Assembly: GCA_946886545.1 (NCBI GenBank)
Contig: CAMPIU010000009.1
Coordinates: 1-19,050, forward strand
Reading direction: 5' to 3'
From: an uncultured Flavobacteriales bacterium
Lineage (GTDB): Bacteria; Bacteroidota; Bacteroidia; Flavobacteriales; Crocinitomicaceae
Length of the DNA: 19,050 bases
Shown here: positions 1-7,275 of the stretch, piece by piece
Numbering within the stretch: the stretch's first letter is position 1
How the letters are laid out: each line of letters opens with the position of its first letter
Notes under the pieces: model-generated
What the model saw: only the letters and a program-made list of their open reading frames with translations
What the model was told of the DNA's origin: nothing
Databases searched by the model: none
Program-made: the position numbers and the translations under genes

Positions 1-30
1 CCTTTATATCCTTTATTAGTTTAATTTTTT

Positions 31-465
31 TTACCTTTTGAGAAAAGACAAACCACTGTTTAATCCGTTTGCCAATTCTTCAATGCTTGTAGTTTCGAGC
101 ATTTGCTTCAGATCATCCCTGATTTTCATGAACTTATCATGCAGCGGACAAGGTTGCAGACTGTTACATTCTTTTAAGCCTAAGCCACATCCCAGGTACA
201 AACTGTTACCATCAATTGCAAAAACAATGTCGCTCAGTCTGATGTTTTTCCTGTTTTCTTCCGGAATTTCGAAGCCACCGCTAGGGCCTTTGGTGGATTT
301 CAGGATTCCATTTCTGGAAAGAAGCTGTAAGATTTTTGCTGTGAAGGCCTCGGGAGAATCGATCGCCTGTGAAATGTCTTTCAAACTAGTCCGAACGTTC
401 AGCTGGGACTGATGAGCCACATAAAGTGTTGCCTTGATTCCGTATTCACAGGTTTTTGAAAACAT
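31..465 (-). CDS. Rrf2-family transcriptional regulator with cysteine triad
   Basis: A 144-residue winged-helix regulator of the Rrf2 family (IscR/NsrR/RsrR relatives), which often sense redox state or nitric oxide through an Fe-S cluster. The N-terminus MFSKTCEYGIKA is a typical Rrf2 start, followed by the recognition region and wing (KGPSGGF). The C-terminal third carries three cysteines in CGLGLKECNSLQPC, then PLHDKF. The spacing, C-X6-C-X5-C, is one residue longer in the first gap than in IscR or NsrR. The frame is open for 43 more codons upstream, but I chose the ATG at 465 because the family begins there and a TATATTTG -7 box lies just before it. Target genes are not visible; self-regulation is likely. 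Family assignment is firm; cluster type and signal are inference. Confidence 0.9.
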   Translation of the reverse strand: MFSKTCEYGIKATLYVAHQSQLNVRTSLKDISQAIDSPEAFTAKILQLLSRNGILKSTKGPSGGFEIPEENRKNIRLSDIVFAIDGNSLYLGCGLGLKECNSLQPCPLHDKFMKIRDDLKQMLETTSIEELANGLNSGLSFLKR

Positions 466-480
466 TTTTTTGTTTTGTTG

Positions 481-520
481 GGACAAATATACAAAAAAAT
501 AATAAAGGATGTTTTTGTCC
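481..520 (-). promoter_or_regulatory. Promoter and possible operator of the Rrf2 gene
   Basis: On the minus strand TATATTTG (491-484) matches the Bacteroidota -7 consensus TAnnTTTG and ends 18 bases before the chosen ATG. No good -33 TTTG is present. The box lies between the arms of an inverted repeat, GGACAAA (481-487) and TTTGTCC (514-520). The right arm is part of the GGA/TCC-ended element GGATGTTTTTGTCC (507-520). This would suit autorepression by the encoded Rrf2 protein, but binding is inferred. Confidence 0.45.
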
Positions 521-596
521 GAGATATTTAGCTGTTTTTTTGCAGGGTACTTCGGAGTGGGGTTTTTGAATAAACCTTTTTCGATTATGTTCAAAC

Positions 597-655
597 AAAA
601 AAGTCATCCGCACCCCGATTTTTACCGGGATGTCAGACGACTTTTCGTTTTTTTA
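597..655 (-). terminator. Rho-independent terminator after the 97-residue gene
   Basis: The arms AAAAGTCATC and GACGACTTTT pair with a single mismatch, and an inner CCCG/CGGG stem tops the hairpin. On the minus strand the hairpin runs straight into TTTTTTG. It lies 13 bases past the stop of the 97-residue gene and upstream of the Rrf2 gene, so it separates the two minus-strand units. T-runs on both sides mean it could also act in the other direction. Confidence 0.75.
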
Positions 656-667
656 CTTAGGAGCTGA

Positions 668-961
668 TTAACCAACCAGGTGAAAACGCATGATGCTGTC
701 TGCAGGTTGTGTTCCTGTCAATTCAACATACACTTTTTTGTTGTTGATAATAGCTGCAATTGCTGTTTCATTAACCATGGAAGCAATCAGAGTAGGCACA
801 TAAAACCAAGTGTTTTTGAATGCTCCGTTTTGATCTGTAAGCATGACGTAAGCGCCACCGTTTTCGATCGGACCTGATTCATTTACTGTTACAACGGTCC
901 AGGTTGTTGCCACTGCTTTTTCTACAGCTGGTGTTCCTTGAGGAGATGCAATATTTGACAT
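668..961 (-). CDS. 97-residue protein of unknown function
   Basis: I do not recognise this protein. It has 97 residues, no signal peptide, no membrane segment and no cysteine. The first 20 residues (MSNIASPQGTPAVEKAVATT) are rich in Ala, Ser, Pro and Thr and look flexible. The rest alternates hydrophobic and polar residues as a small beta-rich fold would (TWTVVTVNES, AYVMLTD, KVYVELTG), with one Ala/Ile-rich helix-like segment in the middle (VNETAIAAIINN). It is a single-gene unit with its own terminator immediately downstream. Codon use and the clean ATG start argue that it is real. The long leader upstream contains two small hairpins. No function is proposed. Confidence 0.7.
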   Translation of the reverse strand: MSNIASPQGTPAVEKAVATTWTVVTVNESGPIENGGAYVMLTDQNGAFKNTWFYVPTLIASMVNETAIAAIINNKKVYVELTGTQPADSIMRFHLVG

Positions 962-1265
962 AATTTATTAAGTTAAATTTTCCTACTTATGAGGCTTTCG
1001 GATATTTGCCTCCTGTTAATAACTGAACAGGAACAGGTCGTTTTTTTGAGTGGGTTCTGCTCCACCTTGTGAAATACTGGCTATAGCTGAAGCAAAGATT
1101 GGAAGGAATTGCGGTTTGTATAAGAGCAGAAATAGGGGATTGTTTGAAACGGTTAAATCCTTCTGGTTTTTTATTTTTTATGGGTATTTATAACTGTTTT
1201 TAGGTGGTTTTAGTCAGGTCAGCGTAAGTTTTAAGTAGATTTGACGTGTTCCTGAAAGGAACGAA
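962..1265. other. Divergent intergenic region with small hairpins and one -7 box
   Basis: This non-coding stretch lies between the divergent 97-residue gene and the sensor operon. It holds two short perfect inverted repeats near the minus-strand gene: GAGGC/GCCTC (991-995, 1008-1012) and TCCTGTT/AACAGGA (1011-1017, 1026-1032). A TAGATTTG box (1236-1243) points toward the sensor operon. The middle part (about 1045-1200) shows nothing I can name. Confidence 0.5.
1236..1262 (+). promoter_or_regulatory. -7 box and hairpin in the leader of the sensor operon
   Basis: TAGATTTG (1236-1243) matches the Bacteroidota -7 consensus, with no clear -33 element. Five bases later begins a perfect 6-bp hairpin, GTTCCT-GAA-AGGAAC (1248-1262). 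Initiation a few bases past the -7 box would place this hairpin at the very 5' end of the transcript, where it could stabilise the RNA. This reading is inferred. Confidence 0.35.
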
Positions 1266-1295
1266 ATGATCGTTTTACTTTTAACTACATTCACT

Positions 1296-1808
1296 ATGAA
1301 AAAGAAATTGCTTTTAATCGGTTCATTAATCCTGAATTGCGTATTAGTCATCCTGTTGTATTTCCAGTTTTCCGGAAAAACTACTCAAACAGCACAACAT
1401 CATTATCCTATTGTTGATTTCACAAGTCATAAGGACAGTTTAATTACGGTGTTGGACAATGTGCGACGTTTTGTTACTGTTTTTGATAGCACGGATCATG
1501 ATCTGCTTCGCGCTTATACGATTTCCGGTCATGACATGCTACAGGTAATGGGTGCTGACACGACTGTCATGAAACAATGCGTTTATGATAGCTGCAGAGC
1601 ATATTTGGGATACGACAGTAATCATCATTTCAAACTGTATCTTACTCCTATTAAGAATCAGAAAGATGTGTTTTTAAACTTTAATCCGAGAAAAAGAGTC
1701 AACAGTGTACCGGACAATGGCAGTTATGTGTTGGACCTGATAGCTCCATGCCCCAATACCTGTGATACTGCCAGTGCACTTTATACATTTATAATGCCCA
1801 ATCGATGA
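1296..1808 (+). CDS. Small membrane-anchored protein of unknown function
   Basis: First gene of the sensor operon, 170 residues from the ATG at 1296 (MKKKLLLIGSLIL). An in-frame ATG at 1266 would add ten residues, but the lysine-rich start at 1296 gives the normal n-region of a membrane segment. One hydrophobic helix (about residues 4-25) is followed by an extracytoplasmic domain of about 145 residues. That domain contains four cysteines (QCVYDSC, and CPNTC near the C-terminus), consistent with disulfides. No domain is recognised. It overlaps the next gene by four bases (ATGA), so the two are translationally coupled. Being ahead of a membrane protein, a kinase and a response regulator, it may be an accessory sensing or ligand-binding subunit; that is inference. 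Confidence 0.75.
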   Translation: MKKKLLLIGSLILNCVLVILLYFQFSGKTTQTAQHHYPIVDFTSHKDSLITVLDNVRRFVTVFDSTDHDLLRAYTISGHDMLQVMGADTTVMKQCVYDSCRAYLGYDSNHHFKLYLTPIKNQKDVFLNFNPRKRVNSVPDNGSYVLDLIAPCPNTCDTASALYTFIMPNR

Positions 1809-2455
1809 ATACAACCAAGCTGATGCTGGTATTGTTTCATATTCCGATACTTGCAGTGGCGGTTCATGCTTTTTTTCTTTACAAAAAGTTGGACTTCGGA
1901 TTAAAATTGCTTGCCGCTTATTTGTTTGCAACAGGAGTATTATATGCCATATCACTTTTTCTTTGGTTCCTGCACATCAATAATCTCTGTGTGTTGCATG
2001 TGATGGTGCCATTGAGGTTTGTGTGCCTGGTTTTGATCTACAAAAATATCCTGAACGGGTATGTTCGTAGGTGGGCGTTGTATTTGCTGGCTGCCGGATT
2101 TTGTGTTTACTCCGTAATAAATACCCTTTATTGGGAACCCTGGGACACTTTCAATTCAGGAGCAATGACTATCGAAAGTATTTTGATGGTCATTTTGTCC
2201 CTGTCTACTTACGTTTTTTTGATGGACAAACGCATGACAGAACACCTGAAGAATTCCTTGCGTTCTGTTGAATGGATCAATTCCGGAGTATTTATTTATT
2301 ACACATCATCATTGATTCTTATGTATTTCGGTGTGCATATTATTCAGGCAATCAATCCCGAATTAAGCAGATATACGTGGATTGTGCATGCAATTCTCTC
2401 GGTAATTATGTATTATTGTTTTTGGAGAGCAATATGGAAACGAAAGACCATGTAA
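1805..2455 (+). CDS. Polytopic membrane protein, putative sensor partner of the kinase
   Basis: 216 residues, almost entirely hydrophobic, with six to seven predicted helices (roughly 5-24, 30-56, 63-80, 90-107, 122-140, 156-178 and 189-210) and short loops. The C-terminus is basic (WKRKTM), which fits a cytoplasmic end. No catalytic motif is visible. It overlaps the gene before it by 4 bases and the kinase gene after it by 22 bases, so its product is made in step with the kinase. The kinase has only one membrane helix and no sensor domain, so this protein may supply the missing sensory module. That role is inferred from position only; no family is assigned. Confidence 0.75.
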   Translation: MNTTKLMLVLFHIPILAVAVHAFFLYKKLDFGLKLLAAYLFATGVLYAISLFLWFLHINNLCVLHVMVPLRFVCLVLIYKNILNGYVRRWALYLLAAGFCVYSVINTLYWEPWDTFNSGAMTIESILMVILSLSTYVFLMDKRMTEHLKNSLRSVEWINSGVFIYYTSSLILMYFGVHIIQAINPELSRYTWIVHAILSVIMYYCFWRAIWKRKTM

Positions 2456-3240
2456 CATTCATTGAAACCCTTTTACCCTTTGTGGGGATCGTTTTCCTGA
2501 TCGCGCTCGGGGTGGTTTTGTTGACTCAGCAATTCCGGAAGAATCTGTATAGGGAACAACTCGAACAGGAAGCCCTTAAAAATCAACATCAGACAGAATT
2601 GTTGCGCTCCAGTATTTTGGTACAGGAACAGGAACGCAAACGAATAGCTCAGGATATGCATGATGATTTGGGAGCGGTATTATCAATAACCCGGATGCAT
2701 TTATTGCAGGCAGAACGAAAAATAGGTACTTCGGATAGGGAATTACTGGGTGATTTGCAAAATATCCGCCACCTCACAGAAAACTCTATAGAAAATATGC
2801 GCCGAATCAGTCATGAACTGATGCCTCCTCAATTAGAGAAATTTGGAGTCCTCCAAACACTGGAAACCATTTGTGAGCAATTAACTTCCGCCGGAAAAAT
2901 ACATGCGGTATTGCAGGTGAAAGATCAGCCTGTTATTACGGATGAATTGATTAGTCTGACTCTTTACCGGGTGTGTATGGAATTGATCAATAATACCATC
3001 AAACATGCGGAAGCGAGCCAATTGCAATTAATCATTACTGCTTCAGACGAAAAAATCCGGGTACAGTTCAGTGACAACGGAAAGGGAATGCCCGGAGAAA
3101 CCAAAAATCAGGGCGCAGGATTGAAGAACATTAAAAGCAGGCTGAGTTTTTTTGGTGGAGATATTACGATTGATTCCCGGCAAAATGGATTTAATGCCTT
3201 TGTTTCCCTTCCGTTTCAATCAATTAAAACTATAGAATGA
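2434..3240 (+). CDS. HisKA_3-family sensor histidine kinase
   Basis: 268-residue membrane kinase of the NarX/DesK type, which autophosphorylates and passes phosphate to a LuxR/NarL-type regulator. Residues 11-31 form one membrane helix, followed by a coiled-coil-like linker (about 34-70). The H-box RIAQDMHDDLG has His76 as phospho-acceptor. The HATPase_c domain has an N-box (ELINNTIKHAEAS, about 183-195), a G1 box DNGKGM (214-219) and a G2 box GAGLKNIKSR (227-236). I chose the ATG at 2434, preceded by GGAG (2424-2427), over an upstream in-frame ATG because the 54 extra codons are just the upstream gene read in another frame. It has no periplasmic sensor domain. The stop overlaps the regulator's start as ATGA. 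Confidence 0.92.
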   Translation: METKDHVTFIETLLPFVGIVFLIALGVVLLTQQFRKNLYREQLEQEALKNQHQTELLRSSILVQEQERKRIAQDMHDDLGAVLSITRMHLLQAERKIGTSDRELLGDLQNIRHLTENSIENMRRISHELMPPQLEKFGVLQTLETICEQLTSAGKIHAVLQVKDQPVITDELISLTLYRVCMELINNTIKHAEASQLQLIITASDEKIRVQFSDNGKGMPGETKNQGAGLKNIKSRLSFFGGDITIDSRQNGFNAFVSLPFQSIKTIE

Positions 3241-3908
3241 AAGAACGCATTGCAATCGGATTAGTAGAAGACCAGGTTTTATTCCGGAATGGGATCAAAG
3301 CCATTTTGGGTGGCTGGGACGAACTGGAGGTTATTTTTGAATCGGGAGACGGTTATTCTGTCATCGATCGCTTGCAAAAAAGCACAGAAGTTCCCGACGT
3401 AATGCTGGTAGATCTTTCTCTTCCTCCCGATGGCACCAAGCCCTATTCTGGGGAGAACCTGACACTTGATCTGGCAACCCATTTTCCTGAAATGAAAGTA
3501 CTTATCCTGTCGGCCTACCAGGATGAACAGTTCATTGCACGTTTAATCGAAATCGGTGCACACGGTTACCTGGTGAAAGACAGTGATCCGCTCGAAGTTT
3601 ACCAGGCAATCATTGGCATCCGGCAAAACGGAGTGTATATCAATCAATTGGCATTAAGGGCAATTCAACGCAATTTCGGTAAAAAGACCAAAAGTTTGCT
3701 TCCCGCCACGACCGATCTCACCCGGAGAGAAATCGAAATTCTGCAATTGACCTGCGAACAACTCACCGCCGAAGAAATCGGAGAAAAGCTCTTCATCAGC
3801 GTAAAAACCGTCAATGGTCACCGGGCAAACCTACTCTTGAAAACCAATTCCCGCAACGTTGCCGGTTTGGTGATGTATGCCGTAAAGAACGGATTGGTGG
3901 AGGTGTGA
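3237..3908 (+). CDS. NarL/FixJ-type response regulator
   Basis: 223-residue cytoplasmic regulator, cognate partner of the kinase just upstream (4-base overlap). The receiver domain (1-125) has the acidic pair E11-D12, phospho-acceptor D59 in MLVDLSLP, S92 and K114 in YLVKDSDP. The insertion after D59 (PPDGTKPYSGENL) makes that loop slightly long. The C-terminal LuxR-type HTH (about 160-223) carries LTRREIEILQL and the recognition helix region FISVKTVNGHRANLLLKTNSRN. It probably regulates its own operon or unlinked genes; no target is visible here. The gene ends just before a strong terminator. Confidence 0.93.
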   Translation: MKERIAIGLVEDQVLFRNGIKAILGGWDELEVIFESGDGYSVIDRLQKSTEVPDVMLVDLSLPPDGTKPYSGENLTLDLATHFPEMKVLILSAYQDEQFIARLIEIGAHGYLVKDSDPLEVYQAIIGIRQNGVYINQLALRAIQRNFGKKTKSLLPATTDLTRREIEILQLTCEQLTAEEIGEKLFISVKTVNGHRANLLLKTNSRNVAGLVMYAVKNGLVEV

Positions 3909-3936
3909 GGAATTTTTATATAGTCAATCATTTAAC

Positions 3937-3983
3937 AAACAAGAAAACCCAATGCTTAACACATTGGGTTTTCTTGTTTTTGG
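3937..3983. terminator. Shared bidirectional terminator between convergent genes
   Basis: A perfect 18-bp stem (3937-3954 with 3962-3979) surrounds the 7-base loop CTTAACA. The A-run at the left end and T-run at the right end give U-tracts in both directions. It lies 28 bases past the response-regulator stop and 20 bases past the phosphoesterase stop on the other strand, so it probably ends both transcripts. Confidence 0.9.
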
Positions 3984-4003
3984 TAGTTATTAGAAATACA
4001 AAA

Positions 4004-6736
4004 TCAATTCACGACTAACTTGTAGCGGAACAATTTGCGCGTTTGAATTTCTACAATGTAGGTTCCGGCAGGCAGTTGCTCTGAAACCATCGAATATTTT
4101 TGATTTGCTACGTTATCTGTCCGGTAAACAACTTTTCCCGTATTATCAATGAGTTGAATGTATTCGATGGGATATTCGGAAGAGAATAATGTGAGTTTTT
4201 CATTGTTTAATGGATTCGGGTAAATACTCACACCATGATCAATAATCGGGTCCAGGCCTGCACTCTGATCAATGATGGAAAAGTAGTTTCTATTGGAAAC
4301 TTCCGTATAAGAATCGTTCGTAAACATGACGATAAAATAATTTCCGATACTTGCCGGTAATAGAGAATCGGTCAATGTTTTGCTTCCGGAAGCCTGGCCG
4401 TTGAAATAAGAATAACTGACTAAGGGATCGATATTCGGATCGTCCTGAGCATGATAAATTCCAAGCCAGTCTTTTGCAATTCCGGGAGCATCGGTCCAGG
4501 TTGCAATAATAGATTCGCCCAAATCATAGATCGGTTTGTCGATCCATAAATTGGTGATTGTATCTCCAACGCTGAAGAAATAAGGCTCGCCAATCACCTC
4601 TATTCCCTTGAAATAGTATTTTACGCTGTAATACCCTTTCGGAATTGGGTTTACCACAAATGATTCGGAAGTTTGATTCACTTTTGCCGCAAATGCAGCA
4701 GGTTGAACACCATGCGTAAAACCAACTTTGATAACTTCAATGGAGTCAGCAATATGTGGCGCATTTTCAACGTATAAGTTAATGGATTGACCGACAGGAT
4801 ATGAATTGGTGTCTGAAGTAATTGTCGGAATTAAACCATAATAGAAATAATCTCTCGGAGCAATTTCATTATAAGCATCCAATTCAAAGTAAGCAGCAAA
4901 ATAAATATCGGAAGCACTTAGAACATTCGACCCGAAATTCATTGTTCCATTTCCCCCGGAGCAATATTGCCAGGAAGTGGAAGCAACAGGTCCCGGTGTT
5001 TGTCCGGTATGATAGATCCCAATCCAATCTGTTGCATTTCCGGGACCGTTTGCATAAATGGCCTGCATTGGTGATCCAAGATGGTATGAAGCAGAATCCA
5101 TTGTGAGGTAGGGCAATGCTGAAAAGGAATTATAAACGATCAAAGAATCTGTCGGACTCCAATTCGACCAATTCAGGTTTCGATCACGGTGGCGGACTCT
5201 GATATAATGCTTTCCATTACCCAGTGATCCGGCTGGAATTGTGTAATTCAAGATGTTTATTCCCGCGTTCAGATCCTGAGTCGAATCAGCCGCCTGTCCG
5301 GGAGCCTGACCGAATAAATTTTCATAATCTCTTAATTTATCCAGTTCCAAAACAGAGAAATCAGATGCTTGAGAAACCTGGAATTCCGTCGAGTTCAATA
5401 ACTCTGTTGTTGAAGTACTAAATGAGGACGATTGAACGGTTGTGGGCAATTCCAATGAATCTCCGAAATTAGTAGTAATTGAAGGAGTATTTGGAATTGC
5501 CTGGTTTTTATATCGATGAAACTCATCAACCAATTCATTATTCTTCCATTCGGAGTCGGCAAACATCATGGGACTTCCGATCGAGTAAGTTTCAATATCT
5601 ACTTTTCCGTTAGTCACATCAAAATCCATGATTTGATAACACCAATTAGAGATAGTTTTTTGGACGTATTCAAAATCCTGCTCGGTTGATTGTCCCCAAT
5701 ATTGATCCCACGCAGTGCCGCCGGAAATAATATTGTATACAGGTTTTTCTTTGAACTGGCCTCTGGAATAAATGTGATGATGTGCACCAACATGCATAAA
5801 ATACTTTTCGTGTTGCATGCACATCGGGACAGCATTGTTTTTAATCCACGAAGAAATATCTCCGACATATTGTTCAGACTCATACGGGCGGTGACTGAAT
5901 GTTAAAACCCAATCCACTGTATTGTCATTATCTGCAGCATTGAGAACTGATTGCAACCAATTATATTGAGCAGTCCCAGTATGTTCCGAACTCAAACTGA
6001 TAAACAACACATTTCCTACTTGCATTGAATAATAATTTTCAGTTCCTGAACTTATGCCCTGATAAGCTAATTGATCCAGGTAAAAATGAGCATAGTAAGC
6101 GTTCATCCCCATTGCACCATATGTTTCATGATTACCAACGGTTGTTTGAATAGGAATATAACCCGACAATTCCTGATTGTAGGCAAAGTGAATGTTTTTG
6201 TACTGTGTAAGGTTTCCTAAATCCACCTGATCACCAACCATAAAAGTCAGTTCAATAAAATCAGATGGATCTCCACCGTATTTTTCAAAAATTTTCTCCT
6301 TAGCTCGATGCACCAGCGTATCATATCTTCCGGTAGTTTGAATTTGATTATCACCCATAATAAGGAACCGCAAGTGACCATCAGAAGAAGCAGCCTGACC
6401 CGGAAGAGGTTTTGTTTTAAAACTCAAGGTATCTGATGAAAGCCCGTTGGAATGAACACAATAATAATACTTCGTATTTGCATTTAATCCGTTCAAAAGC
6501 CCGGTATTGTAATAATAACTGATAGTTCCATCATTAAACAATGATTGGTTACCCGTCACCGTAAGATTCAAATTGCTTGGAGAAGTCCCTAAAGAAATAG
6601 TTGGACTTCCGGCGTTTTGCGAAATCCAATTGACATAAATCGAATTTGGAGTGGGAGCCTGAAGATAGGGCTTAATGGTCTGGGCAAATGTGAAAACTGA
6701 GAGTCCCCAAAAGCACAGTAAAATAACTGATCTCAT
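4004..6736 (-). CDS. Secreted purple-acid-phosphatase-like metallophosphoesterase with T9SS sorting domain
   Basis: 910 residues from the ATG at 6736 (MRSVILLCFWGLSVFTFAQ, a signal peptide); an in-frame TTG lies seven codons earlier. Residues about 22-115 form the fibronectin-III-like N-terminal domain of purple acid phosphatases (KPYLQAPTPNSIYVNW). The metallophosphoesterase domain follows: MGDNQ (D129), VGDQVD (168-172), GNHE (about 201-204), FSHRP (H282) and AHHHIYSR (318-325), which replaces the usual GHxHxYxR. Three Ig-like beta domains follow; the first and third share the pattern DWxGIYH. The C-terminal ~80 residues (SIYPNPLNNEKL to the end) are a type A sorting domain of the type IX secretion system. 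It likely cleaves phosphate monoesters or diesters at the cell surface or outside; the substrate cannot be read from sequence. Confidence 0.9.
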   Translation of the reverse strand: MRSVILLCFWGLSVFTFAQTIKPYLQAPTPNSIYVNWISQNAGSPTISLGTSPSNLNLTVTGNQSLFNDGTISYYYNTGLLNGLNANTKYYYCVHSNGLSSDTLSFKTKPLPGQAASSDGHLRFLIMGDNQIQTTGRYDTLVHRAKEKIFEKYGGDPSDFIELTFMVGDQVDLGNLTQYKNIHFAYNQELSGYIPIQTTVGNHETYGAMGMNAYYAHFYLDQLAYQGISSGTENYYSMQVGNVLFISLSSEHTGTAQYNWLQSVLNAADNDNTVDWVLTFSHRPYESEQYVGDISSWIKNNAVPMCMQHEKYFMHVGAHHHIYSRGQFKEKPVYNIISGGTAWDQYWGQSTEQDFEYVQKTISNWCYQIMDFDVTNGKVDIETYSIGSPMMFADSEWKNNELVDEFHRYKNQAIPNTPSITTNFGDSLELPTTVQSSSFSTSTTELLNSTEFQVSQASDFSVLELDKLRDYENLFGQAPGQAADSTQDLNAGINILNYTIPAGSLGNGKHYIRVRHRDRNLNWSNWSPTDSLIVYNSFSALPYLTMDSASYHLGSPMQAIYANGPGNATDWIGIYHTGQTPGPVASTSWQYCSGGNGTMNFGSNVLSASDIYFAAYFELDAYNEIAPRDYFYYGLIPTITSDTNSYPVGQSINLYVENAPHIADSIEVIKVGFTHGVQPAAFAAKVNQTSESFVVNPIPKGYYSVKYYFKGIEVIGEPYFFSVGDTITNLWIDKPIYDLGESIIATWTDAPGIAKDWLGIYHAQDDPNIDPLVSYSYFNGQASGSKTLTDSLLPASIGNYFIVMFTNDSYTEVSNRNYFSIIDQSAGLDPIIDHGVSIYPNPLNNEKLTLFSSEYPIEYIQLIDNTGKVVYRTDNVANQKYSMVSEQLPAGTYIVEIQTRKLFRYKLVVN

Positions 6737-6989
6737 AGTAATTTTTCTTTTTGACAAAGAAAGCTTGGAAGAATTACTAGCCTGTTAAGAGCTTATTATT
6801 TGACTGGCAAGAAATAGTGAGCTAAATAATAAATCGATTTAGTTTTACAAGTCAGTAATTTGATTAGAACTTATTCAGTGATGATAGATCCAATTTTCTC
6901 TTCCCAAAAGTGTGAAAATCCATAGCCGGAAGTAATCATGTTTGCTGCTTTAAATGAGTGAAGTATGGATAGAGTGTAGATACTTCATA

Positions 6990-7022
6990 GATAGAGCGAC
7001 GATAGAGCGACTATAGAGCGAC
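6990..7022. repeat. Three tandem copies of an 11-base unit
   Basis: GATAGAGCGAC (6990-7000), GATAGAGCGAC (7001-7011) and TATAGAGCGAC (7012-7022) are contiguous and differ by one base. Just upstream is the GAAGTAT/ATACTTC inverted repeat. Three adjacent units spaced by one helical turn could be iterated protein-binding sites, or a simple variable-number repeat. Confidence 0.8.
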
Positions 7023-7230
7023 TTTTGTTAAGGATTTAACAAGCGATTTTACAGAGGAATAAGAGTTTTTACCGGAAAGCCTAGTCTTAAAATCCTGGAG
7101 TCCTGATATCTTAATATCCAAAGCATTCTTCTCACAAATGTGAAATATCTAAATTGTGAAGCCAGAATAGGGTTTAGATCAGGAAAACTTCCAATTCGTA
7201 ATTCGGCATTCGTAATTATTTAAAACTATT

Positions 7231-7260
7231 TTTGGCATAACTTTTAGTCCTTCACTAAAA
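7231..7260 (+). promoter_or_regulatory. Possible promoter and 7-bp inverted repeat before the secreted-protein gene
   Basis: TTTGGCATAACTTTTAG (7231-7247) resembles a sigma-54 -24 element (TGGCA) with a weak -12 element (TTAG instead of TTGC). Alternatively, the TTTG at 7231 could be a -33 box of the ordinary type with a poor -7 (TAAAAACG). A perfect inverted repeat TTTTAGT-ccttc-ACTAAAA (7242-7260) overlaps it and ends 15 bases before the ATG. Both promoter readings are tentative. Confidence 0.25.
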
Positions 7261-7275
7261 ACGAAATCTGAAATT

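Larger units (their letters stand above)
6737..7275. other. Long divergent intergenic region with small repeats
   Basis: 539 bases without a convincing gene, between the phosphoesterase (minus) and the secreted protein (plus). Visible elements are a perfect 12-base palindrome TAAATCGATTTA (6830-6841), an inverted repeat GAAGTAT/ATACTTC (6960-6966, 6980-6986), a three-copy 11-base tandem repeat (6990-7022), and a direct repeat ATTCGTAATT (7194-7203, 7208-7217). No -7 box of the TAnnTTTG type was found in front of the phosphoesterase. Confidence 0.5.

Noticed and set aside
2272..2433. A 54-codon upstream extension of the histidine kinase.
   Set aside because: It is the 3' end of the membrane-protein gene read in another frame; the ATG at 2434 has a GGAG site and gives the expected membrane helix.
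6990..7022. A possible CRISPR-like repeat.
   Set aside because: Units are 11 bases, contiguous without spacers, and no cas gene is present.
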